DNA from: Micractinium sp. NFX-FRZ
Taxonomy: Eukaryota; Chlorophyta; Trebouxiophyceae; Chlorellales; Chlorellaceae
DNA: 64,000 bases
Direction: 5' to 3'
NCBI GenBank assembly: GCA_029339195.1
Contig: JAPTJF010000002.1
Coordinates: 124,001-188,000, forward strand
Made by a program: the position numbers and the translations under genes. The notes under the pieces are model-generated. The model was not told the origin of the DNA, did no database searches, and saw only the letters and a list, made by a program, of their open reading frames with translations. Each line of letters opens with the position of its first letter. Positions within the stretch are counted from its first letter, which is position 1. Shown here piece after piece: positions 54,183-64,000 of this stretch.

Positions 54183-54676
54183 CGCGGCGGCAGCTCCAAG
54201 CCAGAATTCTGCAGCCGGTATGCTCGTCCTGCTGCCAAGAAGAGGCAGCGGCGGCGGTAGCGGCGGCGGCGGCAATGGCGGCAGCAGCGGCAATGGCCAA
54301 CTCTGCCGCCTACGAGCGATCTGCGCCCGTCAGTGATCCAATTTTGCAAGATGCCACGTGCAGCAAGCGCGCCGCTGCGAGCGGTGAGCAGCGAGCTGGA
54401 GGCTGCTGGCGAGCAGCTGCGGAACGCAATTGGGGGCGGTGGTCACGGCATGATTGATGCAGGGATCAGCGGCGCGAGCTCGAGGCGCACGATGAGCTCG
54501 CTAGGCGAAAGAGAGCTGCCCATTCTCCACACAGCACGCAGCAGACTTGAGGTGCAGGAGGCACCCAACCAAATAAGAACAGGACGTCTGCCACTAGTTC
54601 TATCGAATTGTGACGGCCGCTGGTCAGCAGGAGGGACGCTAGGGCCGCGAAAGGAGTGATCAGCGTGCCCGAGACC
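54183..54676. promoter_or_regulatory. Shared divergent upstream region, TOP3B / HLTF-like gene
   Basis: 494 bp between the TOP3B start (-) and the HLTF-like start (+). It contains a GGC/GCA triplet-rich run (54240-54300) and short AT-richer sequence near 54560-54610. No defined element recognised. Confidence 0.45.
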
Positions 54677-57600
54677 ATGTCTCAGCGGCACGCTGCACAG
54701 AGCGACGAGGAAGAAGTGGAACTCGATTGCTTCGGCTGGTTCCAGGCAAGCCGGGGCCGCCAGGAGGGCCGACGGAACAGGTGCCGGCGACGGCGTGCTC
54801 GACGGTGCCGCCGACGAGAGGGGTGCAATTGCTCCCTCTCTTTCCCGACCCTGATGTCCTCCTCTGCACATGTCCCAATGCCGTGCCCGCAGGACAACAT
54901 TGTTGGAATCCAGTACTACAATGGGGAGGTCAACAAGAACGAGGTGACCTGCCTGTCATCAGCAGGCACGACAGCGGTGCCTCCCACCACGTCCGCTTGC
55001 CGTGTCGCCCATGCCTTGCACCCGACTGATGCCCTGCCCCGCCCCTCCAACTCTGGCCCCCCACTCACATTGCAGATGGTCCAGCTGATCCGGGAGCCCG
55101 ACAATCAGTACGACAGATGGGCGGTGCGGGTGGACAACGTGCGGGGGCAGAAGGTTGGGCACCTGCCTCGCGTCCTGGTGTGCCACGTAAGAAGGGCAGC
55201 AAGACGGGGCGGCCGGGCGGTTTGACTGGCTGGGTGTGGAGTGTTAGGGGCGGGGGTGGGAAGCTGAAGGGTACCGTGTGACCTGTCAGGGTAGTCAGGG
55301 GCCCGCCCCGGTTGCAGCTCAATGCCGAGGTATATATGAGCGTGATGGAGAGGTGGGGTACGTGAGCAAGGTGTCTGGGTGTGTGTTGCAAGGCAGACTG
55401 CATGAGCAAGCATGGCCAAGCACCCCTCTTTCCTGCATCCTTCTGCTCTTAATTCCTTTGCCTTGCATGGCTTTCATGGCGAGGCGCAGAGCCGTGCAGC
55501 ACCAGGCACGAAAATGTGGGACCGAGAATGACTCGGCAGTACACAGGCAGGGTGGGCTGGCAAAACAAAACCAGCGCAGGGGTTGGGGTGTACAGTCATT
55601 GGCAGTGCACAGGCAGAGTGGGCTGGCAGACAATGGGGTTCAGGTGCAGGTACTTGTGCGCTCACTTGCAACATACGCCTTCTCTTATGCAAGCGAGCGC
55701 ACAAGTACATGCACCTGAACCCCATTGTCTGCCAGCCCGCCTGCCTGTATGCTGCCAATGACTGTACACATCCGTGCGTCCCGCAGCTTCACCGTCGTCC
55801 TGCGCACGGGTCTGCGCCGCTGCTTTTGCTGCGCACCCTTCTTTCTCGTTACGCAAGCGCTGCTCCACAGTCGGCACCATGCCGGCACTGTTCACCCTCC
55901 TCCGTGGGTGAATTGGAGTTCTGATCGTTTTGTGAGCTCGCTCGCAGCGGCTCATGCCCATCGCTGCGGCCCAACCGAGCATGAGCCGCTGCGCTCGACT
56001 GGACCGCAGCGATGAGCGTGTGCCGCTGCGAGCGAGCTCAACACAGCGGTCAAAACTCTGCACCACCCAAGGAGGAGGAAGGTGGAATCTGTCCAAGAGA
56101 ACAGGCGGCAAGCCCGTAACGGTCACTTTTTCCCAACACCCATTCGTCCCCCCTTCTGACCAGGCTCGGCCTTTGCTGACGCCTCACGATGTATCAGCCG
56201 GCACGGCACTCGACTTGCGCCACACTTTATGTGCTGCCTGCCTGCCCTGCGCCCAGAGCGTGCCTTCAGCTGGCTACTGCGGAAGGCCCTGCTTCTGTTG
56301 TGCTGTGGTCTGCTGTGGTCTGCTGTGGTCATGTTGCAGCATGGCGCCTGCCGCTGGCGCAGCTGCTAATCCTCGGCTGCTGCCAACCATGACTGCCGGT
56401 TTCAAAATCCACAACCCACCCCTGCCGTTCCGCTGTAGCTGGCGCCGCTCATGGACCAAGGGCTGGTGGTGGTGGAGGGGATTGTGCCCCGCGGGACGAA
56501 CAACGTGTGAGTGGTGGGGACATGTCTGGTATGTGTGTGCGTGTGAGATGTGTTTCTTTGCGTGAGCTTGCAACACCACACTGCACAACCGGGGGACCAA
56601 TGTCATATGGATGGACGTGCGGATGGGGGGAGGGGGTTATGTTGGGCTGGGCCGGAGAGTGAAGAGGTTCCCGGTCCCTCCCCTTAGCCGACGCCCGCCG
56701 CACCTCCCCTTCTTTGCTTTCACTCAACCCGCTCTCTCGAACCCTCCCTGCAGCTACAAGATGCCGGTCCAGCTGTGGCTGTTTGGAGAAGCGCACCACC
56801 GCAAGCAGGTGGAAACCCGCATGAGGGCGGCCGGCAAGGCGCTGCTTGATGCCCAAGCAGTGCTGGCCGGCGCCGGCTCCCCGGGGGGCGGCGGCGGCGG
56901 CGGACGCGGGCGGGGCGGCGCTGGCACAAGCGCTGCTGCCGGGGCTGCTGGTCCGGCACGGCTGTCGCAGCAGCAGATGGAGGACAGCATTGACCGGCTG
57001 TTTGACGGTGCGTGGGGTGGGGGTATGTGTGTTATGGCATGCACGCGTGTGCATGCATGCTCGCTGGCTTGCATGCAGGACGGTTGCCTTGCGTTGCCTT
57101 GCTTGCCCGCCCAGCGGTCACCATCCCTGCCCCAGTGTCCCACCTCTGGCCACAACCCACCCCTCTGGCCCCTCTGGTCTGCACTGCCTCACAGTTCCGC
57201 CAGCCTAGCTGCTCATTCTGACCAATTCAATAACCCATTGGCCTCTCTCCATGAGCACGCACACGCCGTCCCCGCCCCCCACCCCACCCCACTGCCACCC
57301 TCCTGCAGAGCTGCTGGGCCAGTCAGGGGACCGCCCCCGGCTGCGGCCTGATGCCGAGGTACTGAGCCAGCTGTACCCGCACCAACAAGAGGTGGGCTGA
57401 GCTGGCGGTTGGTGCTGAGCTGGCCGCAGCGCGGTTGGTGCGAGGCTGGCAGCGGCAGTTGCGTGGGCCTGCGTTGGGCGTGCTGGGCGCGCTTGGCGTG
57501 CTGTCCAGCTGCCTTGCGAGGTCACCTGCCCAAAGCGCGCTTGCCCACGTGGCAGCACAGCTGAGAAGCCCGTCACGCCGCCTGCCACACAGCGCTGCCC

Positions 57601-60600
57601 CGCGCTCCCTCGTCTTGCTACTGGCACAAAGGCCCGACGTACGACTTGACGCGCCCTGCACCTGGCTCCCTGCCTTCCCGGCTCCCTCCCCTTCTGCAAC
57701 TCTGCAGGCGCTGGCCTGGATGGTGCAACGTGAGAACGGCAACGGGCTGCCGCCCTTCTGGGTGCCCCGCGTGACCACGCCGGGCGGGGCCCTCACCTAC
57801 GTCTCACAGGTGGAGCTGCGTTTGGTGTGCGTGTGTGAGCTGTTGTGCTGCTTTGTTAGCCTTCTGATCTGGGGGGCGACCTGTGCTGGGGCTGCCTGAG
57901 GGCAAGGCTGGGGCGCATGCGGAGCAGAGTCTGGCCTGCAGAATGCACCCAACAGCAACAGTTGCTGGCCCTCCTTCCCCTGTGCCACGCTCCAGCCCTC
58001 TACCCACCGCCTGCCCTTTACTCCTGTTCTCCCGTCACCTGCCCTCCCCCTTCCCCTCCTGCCTGGCAACTCAACAAATGCATTGCCCTGCCTGCCCGCC
58101 TCCCTCCCGCAGCTCACCAACTTCATTGCCCTGCCTGACCCCACTGCCCTGCCCCACTGCCCTGCTGCACTGCACTCACTGCACTGCCCTGCCTGACCGC
58201 CCTGCCCTCCGCAGCTCACCAACTTCATTTCCAAGGAGCGCCCCGCCCCCCTGCGTGGCGGCATACTGGCCGACGACATGGGGCTGGGCAAGACGCTGGA
58301 GGTGGGTAGTGCAAGGTTGTACACCTGTTCTGCTGGCATGCAACAAGTAGTGTGGCAGGGGCCAGGTGGGGCTGGGCAAGACGCTGGAGGGTGGGTGAAC
58401 CTCAACAGTATCAGTTTGAGTATACATATCTCAAAGTACTGTACTATATGGGTACAGCCACCGTCAGGGTATTAAGCAAGTTGCTGCAGGTTCAGCAGAC
58501 GGGGGCGGGGGTCCTGGTGCACAGCTGCTCAATTACTGCTGCATATCAATCAGCCCAAAATGCCAATGCCTGTCCATCCCCTGCCTCCCTCTTCCCCCAC
58601 CCATTTGCCTGCCTGGCCCTTTGCCATATGGGGCTGCATCTCCCTTACCTGCCCGCCCCCTCCCTTTTACCTTCCGCCCCAACCAACCACTCCATGCCAG
58701 GTCATCTCCCTCATATGCACCAACCGCCCGGGCGCCCCTCAGCCGCATTTCTTCACTGGGAGCGAGGGGGGAGACGACGGCGGTGCCAGCGGCAGCGGGG
58801 CGGCGGCAGGCGCTGCTGCTGAGGAGGAGGGCGAGGGGGCCGATGCTGAGGAAGATGAGGAGCCACCAAAGAAGAGGCAGAAGCGGGCGGCAGCAGGCGG
58901 CAAGGGGAAGCAGGCCAAGGGCAAAGCAGCCGCCGCTGCTGCCAAGGGCAAGGAGAAGGTCACGGCGGCAGCAGGCGCGCTGGGCGGCGGTGAGAAGAAG
59001 AAGAAGCTGAGCAAGCTGGAGCAAGAAGCGGAGGACAGGGCAGCGGCGGTCGAGGTGCCGGCGGCGGCGCCGCCAGCTGGCGGGCCGCGAGCCACGCTCA
59101 TAGTGTGCCCGCTGTCTGTCATGTCCAACTGGCAGGGGCAGATTGAGGAGCACACGGCGGGCAACATGAGCGGTGAGGGGGGGCTGGAGGACGGGAGGCG
59201 GGCTGCCTGCCCTGCCTGTCTGCATGTGCAGCAGCGGCACTCTCCTGCAATTGCTAGCGTTAAACCTGTGCCCTGTTTGCCGGGGCGAAATAGCGGACGG
59301 AAGCTGCATGTAGGGCCGCAGCCCCGCTCGCGGCCTGGCCCATTGCGCCACCTGCCTCCCTTCCTGCTCACGCCACACCCACCATTGCCTGACAGCCACC
59401 CCTTGCCTGCCCGCCCCCTTCTGTGTGCCCCTTAACCCTCCTTCCTGTCCTGGCAGTGTGCGTGTACCACGGGCCAGACCGTGACAAGCGGGTCACGCAG
59501 CTGTCACAGTATGACGTGGTGGGTGGGTGGCTGGCTGCCAGTTGGTTGGTTGGGGTGGGTGGGTGGCAGTCGGTTGGCTGGGGTGGGTTGGGAGTGAGGA
59601 GGGTGCACCCAGGGTGTGCCCTGTTGTACGTCCCTTGGCCGGCCGCCAGGGCCTGCAGGCAGGCGTGCTCAGGGCGGTGTCCCCAAGCCTGCTTTGGCCC
59701 CACATTGCACAGCGTGGCCCTCCTCGCCTTTAGCCACCCCCTGCCTCGGACTGGCTCCCCATTGCTGCCCACTGGCCCGCCCCCAACCCTGCCCGGCTCC
59801 CCCTGCCCTGCCCTGCGTGCTGTGCCAGGTCATCACCACCTACAGCGTGCTGGCCCAGGAGTTGGGCCTGAAGAACGGGGTGTGCAAGGCAAGGCTTCCT
59901 CACATGCAGACATACCTCGCGTTTTAATGTGTCAATGCTCATGGGCTGCCCCGTCTGCCAGCTGTGCATACCTGCTGGAAGGTGCTGGGCAGCTCCTGGA
60001 GGAGCGGGCTGCTCGTGCGCAGGCTGGTGCAGTGACGTTGCTCTGACGCCCGTGGCGTTTGGTGCTTGTTCTGCTGCAGGTGGACTGGCTGCGTGTGGTG
60101 CTGGATGAAGGTGGGTGGGTGCCCCTTGGCCTCCCCAGCCTGCCCCCTTGGACTGCACTGCCCTGCAGTCTGCTCCCGCCTGCCAGCGGCCCCCTTGCCC
60201 CTGCCCAGGTGTTGCACGCACTTCTCCCCCACACCATAGTCATCACCCCACCTCCTGCACATCCTCCCCTGCAGCCCACACCATTAAGAACCCAAAGACG
60301 CAGATGGCCAAGGCGGCGCACGCGCTCAAGGCGGGGCGCCGCTGGGCGGTGACGGGCACCCCGCTTCAGAACTCGCTGCAGGTGGGGGCATGCGCCGTCG
60401 CGGGGCGGGGCAGGCGGGAAAGCATGGAGGCATTGCTCCAGCCACTGCAGTGTGTCCGCAGCCCTCTACTCATTGAAGGGGTGTGGTCACGGGTTGCCTG
60501 CATGCTGGCACCGCCACGCCAACCTGTCTTTGCGCCCCACCAAGCCTCCCGCTGTCCCCCGCCCTGGCCCACTCTTCCCCCCCCCAAAGGACCTGCACGG

Positions 60601-63600
60601 CATCTGCCGCTTCCTGCACCTAGAGCCCCTGGACGACCGCGCGCTGTGAGCGCTGCGCTGCTGCTGCTGCTGCCGCCGCTGCTGTGCTGCTGTGCCGCTG
60701 TGTATGGCTGCTGTTGCTGTTGCCGCTGCTGTGCTGCTGTGTTGCTGCTGCCTGTGCCTGGCTTGCGCCGATGCGCACTGCCGCACTTGTGACGGTTTGC
60801 CCCGTAAGCGCCCTCCGCTCCCAACTTGTTCCTTCTGCCTGCAATGCCTGCTGTGCTGTGCTGTGCTGTGCTGTGATGTGCCTGCCCCGGTGGACCCTGC
60901 CACCCTGCCTCGCCTGCCCTGCAGGTTCCCCCCCACGTTGAGCGACCCGTCCAGCCTTGCCTGCCATGCCTGCTCCCCTGTGCCTCACCCTTCCTTCCTT
61001 CCTCCCTTTCTTCCTGCCAACTGCAGGTTCACCCGCACCATTGAGCGCCCCATCAAGCAGCGAGATCCCGTGGGGCTGAAGCGCCTGCAGGCGAGCGAGG
61101 CGTGTCGTTGTTTCCACGGCTGGCTGAGGGGCAGGCGCAAGTGTTGCAGCTGCAGCGGCAGCCTCTGATTCAGCCCCTGGCCTGCCCTGCGGGCCGTGGC
61201 ATGAGTGTGTCGGCTCTTATGCGCCCCCTTGTTCCCTTCTTCCCCTCCTGTTCCCACAAGTGCAGGTGCTGATTGGCTCCATTGCGCTGCGCCGCACAAA
61301 GGACCTGCAGGTGTGCTGGTGGGGTGTGTTTGTGAGTCTGTGTGTGTCAGAAACTAGGTGCTCTCTCGCTACTTGCTCACTGTTCACTATTTGCTTGCTG
61401 ACTACTTGCTTACCTGGGATGCTCAAGGGCAGGCCGCTCAAGCAGCAGGCAGAATGGGGGCCGCGCCTGGCCTGTGTTGCGCGAAACGGGCACTTGGCGA
61501 TTTCCTGCCACCAGCACAATGCTCTCCTGGCCCCTCCCACCCACCTGAAGTGTCTTCATAAATCTGTGTATGAACCCAACCCGCCGCCTGCCTTCATACC
61601 TCCACCCTGGGCCAAACAACCACGCACACCCCTCTGCCCCCCGCCAGGTCAACGGGCGCCCCCTGGTGGCCCTGCCCTCCAAGACGGTGAGCACAGTGAG
61701 CGTGGTGCTGGACCGGGCGTCCCGCGAGAAGTACGAGAGGTGGAGCGAGGCAGGCAAGTTGTTTAGTTGACGTTTGGGGTGGAAGGAGCGGCTTGGCACA
61801 AAACATTGCTGTGGGAGGGAGTGTGGCCGGATGAGCACCTGGGGGCCGAGGTGGCGGGGGCAGGGTATGGGGTGTGATGCACGTGGGACAAGACGCACAA
61901 TAGGATGGGGCGCGTGCGGAGCAGACTCTTATGCAGAGCCCGACTGGGGGCACCTGTTTCAGCCACCAATGTGACCCTTCCCCAGCTCACGCTGTGCCTC
62001 TGAGTCAGCATGTACCCACTCCTTCTGCTCCGCACGGCGGCGGGGGCCCCCTTCCCTTCCCTCCCCGCCCCCCACCGCTCTCCAACGCCCCTTTTACTCT
62101 TCTACTTCACCTGCTCCCTGCAGGCCGCCGCATCATCCAGGCCCATTTGGATGACGGCACCCTGCTGGCAAATTACACGCAAGTGCTGGAGATCCTGCTG
62201 CGCCTGAGGCAGGTGAGGCAACGAGTGGGATGGGGCGGGTGAGATGGTGGGCTGGGAAGTCGGGAGCTTGCAGCTGGGAAGGGTCGGCAAGGCGGAGCCT
62301 GTTCTCTCAAGCACGACATGCTGCTGTCCCCCGCTTTGCCTGCTCCGCTTTGCCTGCTCCGCTTTGCCTGCTCCGCTTTGCCTGCTCCACCCCTCCTCCC
62401 CTCCTCCCTGTGCTTGATTGCCACGCCACACACCCTCCCTGGGTGCCCACCCTTCCTCCTGATGCTCTGCGACACCGCACATCCGTTATAAACCCTGTTA
62501 AACTCCCTCAGATCTGCCGCTGAGCCTCCCGCTGCCCCTCTGTCTCTTGCCCTCGTTCCTTTCCTCGCTCAGATCTGCTGCCACACCAGCCTGGTGCCTG
62601 GGGAGGACCCCACTTTCATCACCCAGCAGCCGGGAGGCGGCAGCGCCAAACTGACGCCGGAGCTGGCGGCCCAGCTGGTGGCGCTGCTCAAGGCAAGGCA
62701 GAGGGCGGGAGAGGGTAGGGCGACAAGGGGGAGGGGCAGGGGGGAGATCTGCGGGGGGGTCTGCCGCCCTGGCAGTGTTGAGCTGGTGGTGCAGGCACCG
62801 GCACTGCTCAAGGCGAGGGAGAGGGTGGGAGGCGAAGAGGGGAGAGGAGCGGGGCCACTTGAAGCGGGGAGGGCAGCCTGGCACGGAGGTTGAGTGGGGC
62901 GGGGGGGAGTAGGGGAGGGCGGCTGGCCCTCGGGCGAAGCAGGCAAACGCGGGCAACGGCCTTTGCTCCAAGGGGCATCCCACCGCCTGGTCTTGAGCCT
63001 CATGCTTGCCGCCTCTTGGTAGCCCGCCACCGCCTCCGTTGCAACAAGCCATACGCCTGTCGCTCTGGCTTCTGCCCTCCCTGCAGGAGGGGCTGGAGGA
63101 GGACTGCCCCATCTGGTGAGCTGGCAGCTGCTGAAACATTCCCTTTGGGGGGGGCTGGTAGATGTATGTATGAAGATAATCGTGTTTGCCTATCAATCTT
63201 CCTAGGGCGAGCTGGGCAGGTGCAAGCGTGTGGCCAGAGAGACAGCTGGCTCATTCCTGGCCCCGCCCCTTCTCTCCCCGCCATCTATCCTAATTGCCAC
63301 TCACATCTTGCGCCCGTGCTTTCTTCCCCTCCCCTCCTGCCCTCCCCCAGCCTGGACGTCCTGCGCACCCCCTGCATCACCCTCTGCAAGCACATCTTCT
63401 GCAAGCGGTGCATCGACGCCGTCATCTCGCGCACCAAGCCCTCCTGCCCCATGTGCCGCGCCGACATCGCGGGTGGGTGGGTGGGCAGCGCAGCAATGAG
63501 GCACCGCCTCGCAAGGGCGTGAAGCGTGTTGCCACGAGCTGCAGTCGCCCGCCTTCCCTCCCCCTGCTGCCTGCGCTCTCCTCACCAAGCAGCTGTGAGG

Positions 63601-64000
63601 TGTGCAAGTTGTCCACCCCTCCTGCCCACCCCTCCCCACACTGCCCCACTTCCCTTCTGCTGCTCCCATCGTTGCTGCTCCATCCTCGCTTTCTTACCCG
63701 GCCCTCCCTCCCCTCCCTGCCCCTCCCAGAGCGCGACCTGCTGGTGCTCCCGTCAGAGGAGGAGGCACCAGAGGCCACCCAGCAGCAGGATGCCCCTGCC
63801 GGCACCCCCGCCGCCGGCGCCTCGGCTGCCGTGGCAGGCGGCCCCGGCAGCGCCAAGGTGGTCGCCCTGCTGGACAAGCTGCGCCAGGATGCGGCGGCCA
63901 GCGCGGCTGCCGGCGCCGGCAGCCGGCCGGTGAAGAGCGTGGTCTTCAGGTGGGCGGCTCCACCCAGTGGCCGCCCCACCTTGCCAGCTATGTGTTGCTT
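54677..64000 (+). CDS. HLTF: HLTF/RAD5-type SNF2 ATPase with HIRAN and RING domains, 5' part (continues beyond window)
   Basis: Predicted post-replication repair factor: SNF2 translocase plus RING E3 ligase, nuclear. Exon starts: 54677, 54893, 55076, 56439, 56754, 57309, 57708, 58215, 58701, 59457, 59829, 60080, 60275, 60590, 61027, 61266, 61648, 62124, 62573, 63087, 63351, 63730 (ends 63949); 802 aa so far. HIRAN: residues about 24-105 (NIVGIQYYNGEV, REPDNQYDRWAVRV, VGHLPR, LAPLMDQGLVVVEG). SNF2: GGILADDMGLGKTLE (Walker A 269-273), LIVCPLSVMSNWQ, VCVYHGPDR, DEAHTIKNP (DEAH 482-485) and WAVTGTPLQNSL. A lysine/glutamate-rich insert with PPKKRQKR lies between motif I and Ia. The C3HC4 RING is complete (Cys686 to Cys724: CPICLD, CKHIFCKRC, CPMC). 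The C-terminal helicase lobe must lie beyond position 64000. Five introns start with GC. Intron 3 (1.25 kb) holds two fold-backs. Confidence 0.93.
55589..55768. repeat. Long fold-back (inverted repeat) 1 in intron 3 of the HLTF-like gene
   Basis: Left arm 55589-55670 and right arm 55688-55768 are reverse complements over about 82 bp with only a handful of mismatches, separated by a 17-nt loop. Arms start TGTACAGTCATTGGCAG and end with its complement. A transcript would form one long, nearly perfect hairpin. A partial direct copy of the left arm lies at 55541-55572. Confidence 0.93.
55902..56085. repeat. Long fold-back (inverted repeat) 2 in intron 3 of the HLTF-like gene
   Basis: Left arm about 55902-55972 and right arm about 56001-56085. 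The core GAGCTCGCTCGCAGCGGC matches perfectly and outer arms (CCTCCTCCGTGGGTG against CACCCAAGGAGGAGG) pair with small bulges. The loop (55978-55998) is itself a reverse-complement copy of part of the left arm, giving a compound palindrome. Confidence 0.85.
58109..58134 (+). repeat. Echo of HLTF-like exon 8 acceptor in intron 7
   Basis: CAGCTCACCAACTTCATT copied exactly from the real exon start at 58212-58232, about 103 bp upstream, then diverging into CCTGCC repeats. Confidence 0.85.
58366..58396 (+). repeat. Echo of HLTF-like exon 8 end (Walker A codons) in intron 8
   Basis: GGGGCTGGGCAAGACGCTGG followed by a GTGGGT-like donor, copying 58279-58306; 88 bp downstream of the real donor. It repeats the codons for GLGKTLE. 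Confidence 0.87.
60917..60952 (+). repeat. Echo of HLTF-like exon 15 start in intron 14
   Basis: CTGCAG acceptor plus codons resembling FPPTLSDPS against FTRTIERPI at 61020-61056; 104 bp upstream, acceptor intact. Confidence 0.75.
62503..62522 (+). repeat. Echo of HLTF-like exon 19 acceptor in intron 18
   Basis: CCCTCAGATCTGCCGCTGA resembles the real CGCTCAGATCTGCTGCCA at 62566-62584, 63 bp upstream. In the copy the second or third codon is a stop (TGA), so use would truncate the protein. Confidence 0.72.
62780..62825 (+). repeat. Echo of HLTF-like exon 19 end in intron 19
   Basis: GAGCTGGTGGTGCAGGCACC and ACTGCTCAAGGCGAGG copy the real exon end and GC donor at 62660-62700; about 124 bp downstream. 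The copy also has a GC rather than GT donor position. Confidence 0.7.

Noticed and set aside
55261..55334. Additional 12-nt exon (CTCAATGCCGAG) between exons 3 and 4 of the HLTF-like gene
   Set aside because: It would keep phase but only with a weak gtcctg donor for exon 3; ending exon 3 at 55186 with gtaaga gives a HIRAN domain of normal length without it.
1..64000. tRNA or rRNA genes
   Set aside because: No cloverleaf with conserved T-loop and no rRNA-like stretch was recognised in the intergenic regions when read by eye.

Overview
The window reads as a gene-dense, GC-rich, intron-rich nuclear segment of a unicellular green alga, most likely a chlorophyte of the Chlorella/Coccomyxa type (Trebouxiophyceae). 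This is inferred from plant-type families (a GATA finger with CX2CX18CX2C spacing, an ACX4-type acyl-CoA oxidase, an MRS2 magnesium transporter, a plant/animal polyprenol reductase), very short exons (18 to 250 nt typical), small introns, and Ala/Gln/Gly-rich low-complexity stretches. No rRNA, tRNA, CRISPR array, transposase or integrase was recognised. All gene models are my own spliced reconstructions: each junction was chosen so that reading phase and family motifs continue across it.

Layout, left to right: 3' end of a GATA zinc-finger gene (+, 1-842); SGNH-type hydrolase (+, 2753-6678); secreted Cys-rich repeat protein (-, 7292-10065); polyprenol reductase (-, 10727-13042) divergent from MRS2 (+, 13501-18179); Ser/Gln-rich unknown (-, 19246-21054) divergent from a PH-domain protein (+, 21420-24204); ACX4-type acyl-CoA oxidase (-, 25048-30468) divergent from a 74-residue unknown (+, 30786-31252); a multipass membrane protein (-, 32083-34076); a signal-peptide, single-TM protein (-, 34883-37333) divergent from a G-patch nuclear protein (+, 37817-40477); a retropepsin-like (clan AA) protease-like protein (+, 42144-43833); a complete 27-exon TOP3B topoisomerase (-, 44265-54182) divergent from an HLTF/RAD5-type SNF2 ATPase with HIRAN and RING domains (+, 54677 to beyond the right edge).

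The genes are not an operon or pathway cluster. The clearest functional pairing is TOP3B with the HLTF/RAD5-like gene, two genome-maintenance proteins transcribed outward from one 494-bp interval. Five divergent pairs share short (317-494 bp) upstream regions.

The most unusual property is structural. At more than twenty places an intron contains a diverged tandem copy of the adjacent exon-intron boundary (splice site plus 15-60 bp of exon), usually 70-180 bp from the real one. I call these boundary echoes. They occur in at least nine of the fifteen genes and were visible by eye. The other anomalies are an unusually high share of GC-AG introns (12 of about 122 modelled), several micro-exons (18, 26, 27, 27 nt), two long fold-back hairpins in one intron of the HLTF-like gene, an MRS2 protein whose hallmark GMN motif reads GEN, and an acyl-CoA oxidase with an N-terminal PTS2 and no C-terminal PTS1.
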